Shown here one piece after another: positions 10,791 to 19,452 of a DNA stretch of 64,000 bases. The DNA comes from Streptomyces sp. SCSIO 30461 (GTDB lineage Bacteria > Actinomycetota > Actinomycetes > Streptomycetales > Streptomycetaceae): contig NZ_CP146101.1 of NCBI RefSeq assembly GCF_037023745.1, forward strand, positions 3,340,001 through 3,404,000. Direction: 5' to 3'. The notes beneath the pieces were generated by a model, which did not search any database, was not told the DNA's origin, and saw only the letters and a list, made by a program, of their open reading frames with translations. Each line of letters begins with the position of its first letter. Position 1 is the first letter of the stretch. Made by a program: the position numbers and the translations under genes.

Positions 10791-13139
10791 TCAGGCGATC
10801 CGGACGACCACGAGGCTCGTGTCGTCGTCGGTGTCACCGGTCACCGATCCCAGCAGTTGGTCCGTGAAGGTGTCCAGGGTGCCGGAGCGGAGCCGCTCGG
10901 CCGTACGGCGCAGCCCCGCGAGGCTCTCGTCGAGTCCCGTGTGGCGGCGCTCCACCAGCCCGTCCGTGTACAGCAGCAGTGTGTCCCCCCGCGCGAGCGG
11001 TGTGATCCGGTCGGTGTACCGCGCCGACGGTATGGCGCCCAGCAGGATGTTGCGCGGCGGGTCGAGAAAGCGCGCATGGCCGTCGCGCAGCAGGAGCAGG
11101 GGGAGATGACCGGCACTGGCCCAGTGCAGGGAGCGGTCGGCGGGATCGTAGAGCGCGCACACCGCGGTGGCCGTCGGATGGCCGTGGGTGTGCATCGTGA
11201 CCTCGTTCAGCAGGGCCATCAGCCGCGCCGGCGGGTGGCCGGTGAACGCCAGCCCGCGCAGCGCGTTGCGCAGCGAGACCATGCCCGTCACCGAGTCGAT
11301 GCCGTGGCCTGCGATGTCTCCGACGGCCACCAGCACTTGGCCGTTGGGCAGCGGCAATACGTCGTACCAGTCGCCGCCGACCCGGAAGTCCTCGGCTGCG
11401 GGACGGTAGCGCGCGGCGACCTGCAGGCCGGGCAGCTGCTGCAGGACCGGCACTTCGGGAACGATCGCCTGCTGCAACTGGAGCACCAGTTGATGGCGCA
11501 CCGCCGACTGCTGCTGTGTCACGGTCAACCGGTCGTATGTCGCACTGAGCGCGATCTCGGTGTGGTGCTGCGCCGAGACGTCCTGGTACACGCCGGTGAT
11601 CCCGGTGAGTACACCCCCCGTCAGCAGAGGCTCGGCCGCGATCCTGACATGCCGCAGACCGCCGTCCTCGCGGAGCGCGCGCACCACCGTGTACGCGCCC
11701 TGGTGCCGCTGCGTCAGCTCGGTGAGCAGGTCCTCCAGCTTTCCCGCCTCGTCCCGGGCCAGCTGGGGTGCCAGCCGGCGCAGCGGTACCGCGGGCGTGC
11801 CGGGATCGAGCCCGAAGATGCGGTACGCCTGCTCGCTCCACCGCGAAGTCCCGGCGATCAGGTCGTCCTCGAACGCGGCCAGGTTCTCCAGCCTGCCCAG
11901 GACACGGGTCAGTGACATACCGGGATCGGTGGCGCCGTGCCAGAGCACCACGGTTCGGTCGGGGCCCATCGGCAGCACCCGTACGTCATGAAGCGGGTCG
12001 GGGTCACCGGCGCGGTGCGACGCCGGAAGCCGGGCGGCACGCTGGGGAGCAGCGGTCTCGCGCGCCCGACGGGCCAGCCGCCCGATGTCGGCCTCGACGG
12101 CGGGGAGCACCTGCGCCAGCGGTCGTCCGGCGGCTCCGTGCACCCGGCCCGCCCAGTCCAGCGCCGGTCGGTTGAGGTACTCGATGTGCAGGGCACCGGT
12201 CGACGGCTCGGTGCGCAGGGCCATTCCCGGATGCGTCAGCTGGTCGAGCAGCGGGGCCGGCACGGCTGGATCGGCGTGGCCCGCGGTACGGGCAGCACCC
12301 GCGTCACCCGCGTCAAGGAGGCGCTCCATCGGAACCGCGAGACCCGTGAGCGTGCGCCGCGTCGGCTCGTCCAGCTCGCGGGGGCCGGTCCAGTCCACGA
12401 CCGCGAGGCCTGTCACCGTGCCGCGGCGGCGCAGCGGCAGCAGGGCGCGTGCGCCCCCCGGAGCGGATCCCGGCAGGTGCTCGCCCCCTGGTGGGCCGTT
12501 CGGGAGCCAGACCGGCGCGGCATCGGCCAGCGCACGGTGCAGCGGACTGTTCAGCCCGGCCGGCACCCACTGCCAGTGCCTGGTCTCCAGGGGGCTTGTC
12601 CCGGCTTGCCCGGCCAGTTCGAGGCAGTCCGTCTCGGTACGCCGGAACAGCCACAGGCCGCGCACTCCGAGCGGGCGCAGCCCGCCTTCCAGCACGGTCT
12701 CGGCCACTTCGTCGATGGAGCCGCCCGTCGTGGCGTTGGCATCGGCGGCGGCCTCGGTACGTCGTGCCCGGCGGGCCGATGTCCGAGCGGCCGGGTCATC
12801 GGTCCGCTGCCCGCCGTCGGAGTCGCTGTCCGCGCTGTCGGAGCCGTCGGCGAGACGCGGCGTTTCCGCGCCCGGCGAGCCCATCGTGCCCGACGCGCCG
12901 TTGACGATGTCGGCAGCCAGATCCTCCACCGAGACCCCGGTGGAATCGGCGAGCCGGGCGAGGTGCTCCATCGCGTCGGCGGGGGAGACTGCGAGCTGGG
13001 CGACGACGACCCCTGACGCGACGTCGAGCAGATGACGGCGTCCGAGACCGCGCCGCAGCCGCGTGAGCTCCGCGGTGAGCTGCGTGACGGTGGTGGTGAG
13101 CCGGTCAGGCTCCGGTGCGTCCCGCCCGTGGTCGGGCAT
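10791..13139 (-). CDS. ANTAR-GAF-PAS-SpoIIE (PP2C) phosphatase
   Basis: 782 residues from ATG 13139, chosen because GAGAGG lies 9 bases upstream; a GTG at 13166 is an alternative. The N-terminal ~85 residues look like an ANTAR RNA-binding helix bundle (LRRGLGRRHLLDVASGVVVAQLAVSP). A Ser/Asp-rich linker, a GAF-like domain (~150-290) and a PAS domain (~300-560) come next. The C-terminal ~230 residues are a SpoIIE/RsbU PP2C phosphatase with the metal-binding motifs VGGDWYDVLPLP and VAVGDIAGHG, and LLLYTDGLVE. Such enzymes dephosphorylate STAS antagonists, so the STAS protein at 6530 is a likely substrate. It is convergent with the hybrid kinase. Confidence 0.9.
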   Translation of the reverse strand: MPDHGRDAPEPDRLTTTVTQLTAELTRLRRGLGRRHLLDVASGVVVAQLAVSPADAMEHLARLADSTGVSVEDLAADIVNGASGTMGSPGAETPRLADGSDSADSDSDGGQRTDDPAARTSARRARRTEAAADANATTGGSIDEVAETVLEGGLRPLGVRGLWLFRRTETDCLELAGQAGTSPLETRHWQWVPAGLNSPLHRALADAAPVWLPNGPPGGEHLPGSAPGGARALLPLRRRGTVTGLAVVDWTGPRELDEPTRRTLTGLAVPMERLLDAGDAGAARTAGHADPAVPAPLLDQLTHPGMALRTEPSTGALHIEYLNRPALDWAGRVHGAAGRPLAQVLPAVEADIGRLARRARETAAPQRAARLPASHRAGDPDPLHDVRVLPMGPDRTVVLWHGATDPGMSLTRVLGRLENLAAFEDDLIAGTSRWSEQAYRIFGLDPGTPAVPLRRLAPQLARDEAGKLEDLLTELTQRHQGAYTVVRALREDGGLRHVRIAAEPLLTGGVLTGITGVYQDVSAQHHTEIALSATYDRLTVTQQQSAVRHQLVLQLQQAIVPEVPVLQQLPGLQVAARYRPAAEDFRVGGDWYDVLPLPNGQVLVAVGDIAGHGIDSVTGMVSLRNALRGLAFTGHPPARLMALLNEVTMHTHGHPTATAVCALYDPADRSLHWASAGHLPLLLLRDGHARFLDPPRNILLGAIPSARYTDRITPLARGDTLLLYTDGLVERRHTGLDESLAGLRRTAERLRSGTLDTFTDQLLGSVTGDTDDDTSLVVVRIA

Positions 13140-13222
13140 GGCTGTGTCCTCTCGCCAGGGACGCACCGGATTTTACCCGCGCGTCGGATGCAGCGCTTCC
13201 GGTCGGTGCCCCGCCAGGCCGG

Positions 13223-13423
13223 TCAGGGCTGCCTGTGCGCAGGGGCGGCCGGGTCACGTCCGCCGTCGCCACGGCCATCGCACTGCTCGCGCAGGCGCGC
13301 GGCCTTGCGCCGCAGTCGCGCCCGGTGCTCGGGATCGGTGCAGCGCTCGGCGCCGCGAGCCAGCTCATCCGCCATCACGCGGAGTTCATCGGGCGTCCTC
13401 ACCGGTTCATCTGCAGTGGTCAT
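13223..13423 (-). CDS. Small charged protein, unknown function
   Basis: 66 residues with an ideal AAGGAG six bases before the ATG, which is the main support for it being real. The sequence is a single predicted helix pair rich in Arg, Ala and Glu (DELRVMADELARGAERC, then RARLRRKAARLREQC) with a polar tail. I do not recognise a family. It sits alone between the phosphatase and the CBS protein. Confidence 0.6.
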   Translation of the reverse strand: MTTADEPVRTPDELRVMADELARGAERCTDPEHRARLRRKAARLREQCDGRGDGGRDPAAPAHRQP

Positions 13424-13630
13424 GGCTTCTCCTTCCGGGCCACCAGCCAGGCAAACACGCGGCGGTCACGCTCGCATCCGTTCGGGTGACCCACGGTGAC
13501 GATCACGCCCACTGCCTGCGATGACCGGTTACCTGTTACCGGTTACCGGGCTCCTTATCGGGCTCCGATGGGTATCCCGGGCATACCTGGGAAGACGCCG
13601 TATGTCAGCGATGCGAAGAGGGTGGGCGCC

Positions 13631-14056
13631 ATGGCGCATCTCGTGAGGGACGTGATGACGAAGCGGGCCCTGTCTCTGTCGCCGGACGCCACCCTTCTCG
13701 AAGCCGCGCGGCTGATGCGGGACAAGGACGTCGGGGATGTGCTGGTCGTGGCGGCCCACCGGGTGCTGGGCATTCTGACGGACCGTGATATCGCTGTCCG
13801 CGCCGTCGCGATGGGGCACGACCCGTACCGCACGCCGCTGCGTTCGGTGTGCAGTCCCGGTGTCCGGACCGTCCGGCCCGACCAGGACACGGAAGAGGCC
13901 GCGCGGCTGATGCGCGCGGCCATGGTGCGCAGGCTCGCGGTCGTGGAGGACGGTCGCGTGCGGGGTGTGGTCACCCTCGGGGATCTCGCCCGGGCCGACG
14001 ACCCGCGTTCCACTCTCGCGGACATCAGTGCCGCGCCGCCGAACAGCGGTGCATGA
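13631..14056 (+). CDS. Tandem CBS-domain protein
   Basis: 141 residues from ATG 13631 (a longer frame from 13496 lacks a ribosome site). Two CBS motifs: VRDVMTKRALSLSPDATLLE...VLGILTDRDIAVRAVA, and SVCSPGVRTVRPDQDTEE...VRGVVTLGDLA. CBS pairs bind adenosine nucleotides and act as energy sensors. Small stand-alone CBS proteins are common in Streptomyces stress regulons. Upstream, CCGGTTACC and GGGCTCC each occur twice in ~40 bases, possibly regulatory. Confidence 0.88.
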   Translation: MAHLVRDVMTKRALSLSPDATLLEAARLMRDKDVGDVLVVAAHRVLGILTDRDIAVRAVAMGHDPYRTPLRSVCSPGVRTVRPDQDTEEAARLMRAAMVRRLAVVEDGRVRGVVTLGDLARADDPRSTLADISAAPPNSGA

Positions 14057-14174
14057 CCTGCTGGTTCGGGTGGCGTTCTGCCGCCGAATGGGGCAGGGAT
14101 CGAACGGTGTGTGATGGGCGCCGGCGGACCGTGGTACGTGTCCAACGTCCGCCGAACGCGACCAAAGGGAACCC

Positions 14175-15338
14175 ATGCGCGCGAGAGCGATCTCCGTAAC
14201 GGCTGTGTCCGGAGCGGTTGCTGCGATGGCCGTGTCGCCGGTCGTGGCCGTGCCGACGGCCGTGACGCCCGGTGGCGCGGCAACGGGCCCCGGTGGGCGG
14301 GTGGTTGCGACGCACTCAGCTGCGGAGCCCGAGTCCTCCAAGGATCCGTTCGCGGTCCGTCTGGCCGACCCGCCCGTGGCCGGCCGAGACCCCCGGGCGC
14401 TGCGGAGCATGGTCGACCACCTGAAGCCCGGGGCGGCCGTCGAACATCAGGTCGAGGTGTCCAACGGTACGCGGGCGCGCCGGGTGCTGGAGCTGTACCC
14501 CGCGGACGCGAAGATCAAGGGGAATCGTTTCGTCTTTAGTCCGGGCCGGACATCGAACGAACTGACCTCCTGGGTCACCGTCACTCCGTCCACCCTCGCT
14601 CTGGCCCCCGGTCAGAAGGCCAAGGTGAAGGTCAGGCTGGCCGTGCCTGCGACGGCTTCGACCGGGGAGCGCTACGCGGAGCTGTGGGTCCAGAGCAAGG
14701 AACCCGCTGCTGCCGGTACGCCGTCCGCGTCGAATGCGCCATCGGCCGCGTCCGCTCCCGCCTCGTCCGCCGCCGCCGGGAACGGCGAGCGAGTGGGCGT
14801 CCGGATGTACGTCCATGTCGGCAAGGGCGCGGAACCGCCCTCGTCCTTCGAGGTGGGCGCGTACCGCGTGCACAGGAGCGAGTCCGGGGTTCCCGTGCTC
14901 ACCGCGCAGGTCCGCAACACCGGGGGCCGTGCGCTGGACCTGAGCGGTGCTCTGGAGCTGACCGAGGGGCCGGGTCTGATGAGCGCAGGTCCGTTCCCCA
15001 TCCAGCCCGGGACGACCCTGCCCCCGGGCGGCATCGGCACGGTGTCGGCAGGTCTCGCCCCGATGCTGCCCGACGGACCGTGGGATGTCACGCTCGGTCT
15101 GGAGAGCGGCAAGACGAAGCAGGAGGTCTCGGCGAATCTGACCTTGCCCCGCAGACCCGAGCCCTGGCTAGCCCGGCTTGGCAGACTTCCCGATCCGATG
15201 ACGATGTTCGCGGGTACCGCCCTGCTCATCGTCGCCTCAGGACTGGGCTCCTTCGCCCTCGGGCTGCGGAGGGCACGGCGGGGCACGTCACAACTGCCGC
15301 AGCCACCCATGTGGAAGGGCCCGGGCAACCCCGCGTAG
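14175..15338 (+). CDS. Exported membrane-anchored DUF916/WxL-interacting-like protein
   Basis: 387 residues. A signal peptide (~1-30) is followed by an immunoglobulin-like domain with LKPGAAVEHQVEVSNGT...TVTPSTLALAPGQKAKVKVRLAVP, typical of DUF916. An Ala/Ser/Pro linker (~180-205), a second beta domain, and one C-terminal transmembrane helix (~345-365) with basic cytoplasmic tail come next. In Gram-positive bacteria the family bridges surface proteins and peptidoglycan; no WxL protein is nearby here. The start is the ATG at 14175, after AAAGGGAACCC. Its 3' end overlaps the convergent sigma gene by 113 bases. Confidence 0.8.
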   Translation: MRARAISVTAVSGAVAAMAVSPVVAVPTAVTPGGAATGPGGRVVATHSAAEPESSKDPFAVRLADPPVAGRDPRALRSMVDHLKPGAAVEHQVEVSNGTRARRVLELYPADAKIKGNRFVFSPGRTSNELTSWVTVTPSTLALAPGQKAKVKVRLAVPATASTGERYAELWVQSKEPAAAGTPSASNAPSAASAPASSAAAGNGERVGVRMYVHVGKGAEPPSSFEVGAYRVHRSESGVPVLTAQVRNTGGRALDLSGALELTEGPGLMSAGPFPIQPGTTLPPGGIGTVSAGLAPMLPDGPWDVTLGLESGKTKQEVSANLTLPRRPEPWLARLGRLPDPMTMFAGTALLIVASGLGSFALGLRRARRGTSQLPQPPMWKGPGNPA

Positions 15339-16356
15339 ATCCGTTGATCCCGCGTCGTACGGTGTTCTCCCGCGTGTTCCGTGTGATCCCGTGTAATAAC
15401 GACCGCGGCTCCGCGTGGTGCTCGTCGGTCCGCGGGCCGGAGTCAGGACGGGCGTCACCGGTCAGCGTCTCGTCCGTCAGCAGTCCGGCGCGCAGTTCCT
15501 CCAGCACCCGTCCGAGCAGTCGGGACACATGCATCTGCGAAATTCCGAGCCGGGTGCCGATCTCCGACTGCGTCAGCTCGTCGCCGAAGCGCAGCGACAG
15601 GATCGTACGATCCCGCTCGGACAGCCCGGCGATCAGCGGCTTCAGGCACTCCAGGCATTCGACGACATCGAGTGCGGGGTCGTCGGCTCCCAGTCTGCGG
15701 GCCAGCGGGCTGCCGGTCTCGTCGTCGTCAAGCGGTTCGAGTGAGTGAGCCGCGTATCCGTTGGCGGCCACCTCACCCTCCACGACCTCCGCCTCGCTGA
15801 TCTCCAGACGGTCGGCGAGTTCCGCGGTGGTGGGGGCCCGTCCGCTCTCCTGCTCCAGCGCGTCGAACGCCTTCGCCAGGTCGAGCCGCAGCTCCTGAAG
15901 CCGTCTGGGGACCCGCACGGCCCAGCTCGTGTCACGGAAGAAGCGCTTGATCTCCCCGACGATCGTGGGCATGGCGAAGGAGGTGAACTCGACCTCACGC
16001 TCCACGTCGAAGCGGTTGATCGCCTTGATCAGGCCGATGGTGCCGACCTGGAGCATGTCCTCCATCGGCTCGGAACGTCCCCGGAAGCGGCCCGCCGCGA
16101 ACCTCACCAGACTGAGGTTGAGCTCCACCAGTGTGTTGCGTACGTATGCATACTGCTCGGTGCCCTCCTCCAGCGTGCCAAGACGCCGGAGCAGCACCAC
16201 CGACAGCGCTCGCGCGTCAGCCGTGCTGACGGTCCGGGGGTCCGGTATCTCGGGCAGCCCGCGCATTCCGGGGCGGCATGTCGCGTCCGATGCCGCCGGC
16301 CGCTCGCGTCCGGCGGCACGGACGCCGGTATGTCGGGTCGGAAGTGAGGTGGACAT
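15226..16356 (-). CDS. Sigma-B/F-type (group 3) RNA polymerase sigma factor
   Basis: 376 residues from ATG 16356, fixed by TAGGAG seven bases upstream. Region 2 (LVRFAAGRFRGRSEPMEDMLQVGTIGLIKAINRF and FTSFAMPTIVGEIKRFFRD, listed in parts) and region 4 (LSERDRTILSLRFGDELTQ...SQMHVSRLLGRVLEELRAGL) are classic SigB/SigF. Regions 1.2 to 4.2 fill ~95-300. Beyond region 4 lies an unusual ~65-residue tail that reads antisense through the end of the convergent DUF916-like gene. A sigma-B-type promoter lies upstream, so autoregulation is likely. The partner-switching genes at 6.5-13.1 kb are plausible regulators. Confidence 0.92.
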   Translation of the reverse strand: MSTSLPTRHTGVRAAGRERPAASDATCRPGMRGLPEIPDPRTVSTADARALSVVLLRRLGTLEEGTEQYAYVRNTLVELNLSLVRFAAGRFRGRSEPMEDMLQVGTIGLIKAINRFDVEREVEFTSFAMPTIVGEIKRFFRDTSWAVRVPRRLQELRLDLAKAFDALEQESGRAPTTAELADRLEISEAEVVEGEVAANGYAAHSLEPLDDDETGSPLARRLGADDPALDVVECLECLKPLIAGLSERDRTILSLRFGDELTQSEIGTRLGISQMHVSRLLGRVLEELRAGLLTDETLTGDARPDSGPRTDEHHAEPRSLLHGITRNTRENTVRRGINGSTRGCPGPSTWVAAAVVTCPAVPSAARGRRSPVLRRR

Positions 16357-16431
16357 CGAGGCTCCTACGACGGGGCAAGGCCTGCGCCGCCGGATGCGGC
16401 GCGATACGCCAGTCGAACTCCATACCTCTTG

Positions 16432-16456
16432 GTACCCATTTGTTGTGCTTTGACGC
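16432..16456 (-). promoter_or_regulatory. Sigma-B-type promoter of the sigma gene
   Basis: On the minus strand GCGT, 15 bases, then GGGTAC matches the Streptomyces sigma-B-group consensus GNNT-N14-16-GGGTAC/T. It lies about 75 bases upstream of the sigma factor start, giving a short leader. This suggests positive autoregulation or control by a sibling sigma factor. Confidence 0.7.
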
Positions 16457-16513
16457 CTTGCGATTCCCGTGCATCCCGCGCGGATGCTCAGCGTGATGAA
16501 TTCCAACCGTGCG

Positions 16514-16708
16514 TCAGGGGAGGTAGCGCTCAAGTGCCGCCGCGCCCTTCTCGGCAATTTCCTTGCGGGCGCGTTCGACATTCGCCGGCGTGCATTCACG
16601 CCCCGACGCCATCACCAGATCCTCGGGGTCGAAAGGGCGCTCCGATCCGGTCCAGATCCGCATCGGCGCCTTCGTGCTCTCCGGCTCTTCGGTCTTGTCC
16701 TTTGCCAT
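16514..16708 (-). CDS. Small acidic conserved protein
   Basis: 64 residues with GGAGG five bases before the ATG at 16708. The sequence (MAKDKTEEPESTKAPMRIWT, then FDPEDLVMASGRECTPANVE) looks soluble, with an acidic, disordered N-terminus and a helical C-terminus. It resembles small conserved Streptomyces hypotheticals, but I cannot name a family. It is upstream of the sigma gene on the same strand, with the sigma-B-type promoter between them. Confidence 0.7.
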   Translation of the reverse strand: MAKDKTEEPESTKAPMRIWTGSERPFDPEDLVMASGRECTPANVERARKEIAEKGAAALERYLP

Positions 16709-16899
16709 GGGTGCCTCCGGTGGGTCCCGTCGTGAGTGGCTGAGTACCAGCATCACGCCGGACGGCGCGAAACGCAGCCCGGATGCAAGGGGGAATTCGC
16801 TCTGTGTGCGCGCGAATACGGGCTGGTGCACATACGGGCTGGTGCGACCGCGTTCGGCGGTCACACCGACCCGCTCGGCGCCAGTGCCTTTCGTTTGGA

Positions 16900-17322
16900 T
16901 CAGGCGATGGATGCCGAGACGATCGCCGCCACCGCCAGATTGCAGGAAGCCGTGACCCACACCGCGGGGTGCGGCTCGTTCTCCACCAGCGTCGCTCCCA
17001 GCTTGCCGGGGGTGACCAGGTCCACGATCAGGAATGCCACGGCCATCAGTACGAGGCCCAGCAGGCCGAACGCGGCGGTCGACACAAGTCCCTTGGTGAA
17101 GTCGTCGTATGTCGTCCAGATCGAGGTGAAGACGATCCCGCCGATCCCCAGCAGTGCGGAGCTCAGCAGTACCGCGGCGTTGCGGTTGCGCTCCTCCCAG
17201 ATCTGCCGGCCCAGCTTGCCGGGCGTCAGCACATCCACCAGGACGATGCCGAGGATGAGCAGCACCACACCGAGGGCACCGTAGGCGGTGGCCCGGCCCA
17301 GTCCATTGACTATGTCGGTCAT
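16900..17322 (-). CDS. DUF350 family membrane protein
   Basis: 140 residues with four predicted membrane helices in two repeats, each ending in the DUF350 signature: ILGIVLVDVLTPGKLGRQI and AFLIVDLVTPGKLGATL. The family is found in many bacteria, sometimes with potassium-channel or glutathionylspermidine-type genes; molecular function is unknown. The ATG at 17322 has no strong ribosome site. The upstream reading frame is continuous with the TetR remnant, so without an internal start it would be the tail of a chimera. Confidence 0.8.
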   Translation of the reverse strand: MTDIVNGLGRATAYGALGVVLLILGIVLVDVLTPGKLGRQIWEERNRNAAVLLSSALLGIGGIVFTSIWTTYDDFTKGLVSTAAFGLLGLVLMAVAFLIVDLVTPGKLGATLVENEPHPAVWVTASCNLAVAAIVSASIA

Positions 17323-17925
17323 TGGGAAGCCGTCTTTCGTGTCCGGAAATCGTGGGTCGGAGCGACGGCAAAATGTATCGCAGGCAGTGCTCAGGAGCGC
17401 TGGTGGGCGTCGGTGTGGAGGCGCGGGGGGGGACGCCAGCGTGGCGTCCACGATGCGGGCCAGTGCCGCGTCGTCGTACCCCTCGTCGTAGAGGACGCCG
17501 CGGAACATCATCGCTCCCGCCCACATCTCCAGAGCCAGCCGGATGTCGGTGTCCTCGGGAAGGTCGCCGCGGCTGATCGCCCGTTCCAGCACGGTTCGTG
17601 ACTGTTCCCGGCGCGGTTCCAGTACCTCTTCGCGCAAGCGTCGCCGCAGTTCAGGATCCTGTGCGGTGTCGGCGATCAGTGCGGGCAGGATGGCCCGGAC
17701 CCGAGGGGAGCCGAAGAATCCTGCCAGGGCTTCCTTCGCCACGCTCAGCAGTTCCTCGCGGGTGTCCCCGGTCTCCGCGGTGGGCACGTCCCTGAGTTGA
17801 CTGCGGACGGCATCGAGCACCAGGGCGGCCTTGCAGGCCCACGACCGGTAGAGGGTCGCCTTGCCGACCTTGGCGTCGGATGCCACCTGCTCGATGGTCA
17901 TCCGGGCGTACCCGCGCCGCTCCAG
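17323..17925 (-). pseudogene. TetR regulator with lost N-terminus, fused to IS630 remnant
   Basis: A TetR sequence begins abruptly within its first DNA-binding helix (ERRGYARMTIEQVASDAKVG, then KATLYRSW..KAALVLDAV) and continues through a normal C-terminal domain to DEGYDDAALARIVDATLAS. Upstream it is joined in frame to the end of an IS630-type transposase, at a point where both share Leu-Glu-Arg-Arg-like sequence. Downstream it has no stop of its own and reads into the DUF350 gene. A run of eight G (17425-17432) near its expected end could hide a frameshift. It may still be made from ATG 17901, but would lack part of helix 1. Confidence 0.65.
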
Positions 17926-18348
17926 ATAACTGCCGAGGCGTTCGAGGATCTCGTCTGCGGTCTTCGTCCGGATGTAGGGCTTGGGGTCGGTGTTCCACGC
18001 GGCGATCCAGTCGCGGATGTCCTTCTCCAGTGCGGGGACGGATTTGTGGACGCCTCGCCGTATCTGCTTGTTGGTGAGTTCGGCGAACCATCGCTCGACG
18101 AGGTTCAGCCAGGACGCCCCGGTGGGGGTGAAGTGCAGGTGGAAGCGGGGGTGTGCCAGCAGCCACTTCTTGATGTCCGACGTCTTGTGGGTGGCACAGT
18201 TGTCGCAGATCAGATGGATGTCCAGCCCGATGGGCACCTGCTTGTCGAGCTTGATCAGGAACTTCTTGAACTCCTCGGCGCGGTGACGGCGGTGGAGGGA
18301 TCCGATCACCTTGCCGGTGGCCACATAGGGGTTTCCCTCGAACATCAG
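17914..18348 (-). mobile_element. IS630-family transposase remnant (C-terminal half)
   Basis: About 145 residues of an IS630-type DDE transposase: VATGKVIGSLHRRHRAEEF, LICDNCATHKT with the second catalytic Asp, FHLHFTPTGASWLNLVERWF with the catalytic Glu, and the terminal ALEKDIRDWIAAWN...KTADEIL. The N-terminal half, with HTH and first Asp, is absent, and no inverted repeats were found, so it cannot move. It is fused in frame to a methyltransferase fragment upstream and the TetR sequence downstream. Confidence 0.85.
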
Positions 18349-18480
18349 TCTGAGCTGTTCGAGCATCCGCGCGCTGAGATCGATCCCACGGACGTCGAGA
18401 CCGCGCGCGAGAGGGATCGCCACCCGCCCCGTACCGATGCCGGCCTCCAGCACGGAGCACGTCGCCGCGTCCGGCAGGGT
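18349..18480 (-). pseudogene. SAM-dependent methyltransferase fragment
   Basis: About 40 residues covering motif I of a class I methyltransferase (CSVLEAGIGTGRVAIPLA, then GLDVRGIDLSARMLEQL), followed at once by transposase sequence. The start and the C-terminal two thirds are missing. It marks the gene the IS element broke into. Confidence 0.7.
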
Positions 18481-18600
18481 GCCGGAGCGTCGGAGGCAGC
18501 CATCGGCGCGGGAGTGGCGACGGTGGCGGCGGGCATGTTGACATCGGGCTGTCACGATAGGCAGGCCGCGCCCGGCCCGGTGAAAGGGAGACGACCGTTG

Positions 18601-19050
18601 GTGAGTCCGCGTCAGCCTGAGACGGCACGGTTGCTCGGCATGAGCAAGCACCCGGAAGGGGGCTGGTACAAGGAGACCTGGCGAAGTGACACGGCTGTGC
18701 ATCCGGACGGCTACCCCGGTAGCCGTCCCGTCTGCACCGCCATCTACTTCCTCCTGACTCCGGGTGAGGGCTCGCGTTGGCACACGGTGCGTTCGCCGGA
18801 ACTATGGCTGTGGCACCGCGGCGGTCCCCTGCATCTGCGGCTGGGGGGTACGGGCGACGAGCCGAGCGAGAGCCCTTCGACCATGGTCCTGGGCGCTGAT
18901 CTCGCGAACGGCCAGCGCCCGCAAGGTCTCGTCCCTGCGGGGTACTGGCAGTCCGCCAGTCCGGCTGGCGACGAAGAGGTGCTGGTGAGCTGTGTGGTTT
19001 CGCCGGGGTTCCACTTCGATGACTTCCACCTGCTCCCGAACGACGAATGA
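18601..19050 (+). CDS. DUF985 cupin protein
   Basis: 149 residues from GTG 18601, with AAAGGGAG ~10 bases upstream; a longer in-frame extension has no coding character. Cupin features: HPEGGWYKETWRSD near the start, YFLLTPGEGSRWHTVRSPELWLWHRGGPL with the metal-type His/Glu, and SCVVSPGFHFDDFHLL at the end. DUF985 cupins are small beta-barrel proteins of unknown enzymatic role. It is divergent from the methyltransferase/IS chimera. Confidence 0.88.
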   Translation: MSPRQPETARLLGMSKHPEGGWYKETWRSDTAVHPDGYPGSRPVCTAIYFLLTPGEGSRWHTVRSPELWLWHRGGPLHLRLGGTGDEPSESPSTMVLGADLANGQRPQGLVPAGYWQSASPAGDEEVLVSCVVSPGFHFDDFHLLPNDE

Positions 19051-19094
19051 GCCACCCTTCGGGCTGATGCCGGTGCGGGGCGCCAGCTGTTGCG

Positions 19095-19334
19095 GACCGC
19101 GCCGACGGCGCGGATCTTGCCGGTGTCGACGGTGCTCAGGGGCAGGAACTTCACGTTCAGATCGACCGAGGTGTAGCCCATGCCCGCCGGGAGGGTCGAC
19201 GGCACCGCGCATCCCGCTGCCGAGTCGAGCAGGGTTGCGTAGGCGCCGCCGTGCACGCTGCCGATGGGGTTGTAGACCTGTGCCACGGGCACGGCCTGGA
19301 CCCTGCTCCTGCAGGAGACGAAGATCGGACCGCC
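19095..19334 (-). pseudogene. PaaI-type hotdog thioesterase fragment
   Basis: The core of a hotdog-fold thioesterase is readable (VAQVYNPIGSVHGGAYATLL, DSAAGCAVPSTLPAG, YTSVDLNVKFL, TVDTGKIRAVGAV), including the HGG active-site region. The frame has no proper start, the N-terminus is scrambled, and the C-terminus is cut near the end of the cupin gene. It is a decayed relic at the left edge of the Wadjet operon. Confidence 0.75.
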
Positions 19335-19452
19335 TTCGCCGCCGAGCCTGCAAGGGCATCGGCCATGAGGCCGCCCGATTCTCGCCGGTCGAAACCGCTG
19401 TTCCGTGACTCGCCCCTGAATGTCAGCGCCGCCCTCTACGGTGGAGATCCGG

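Noticed and set aside
13526..13580. Second sigma-B-type promoter upstream of the CBS gene (GGGTAT)
   Set aside because: The nearest GNNT lies 17 bases upstream, outside the 14-16 spacing, so the match is too weak to call.
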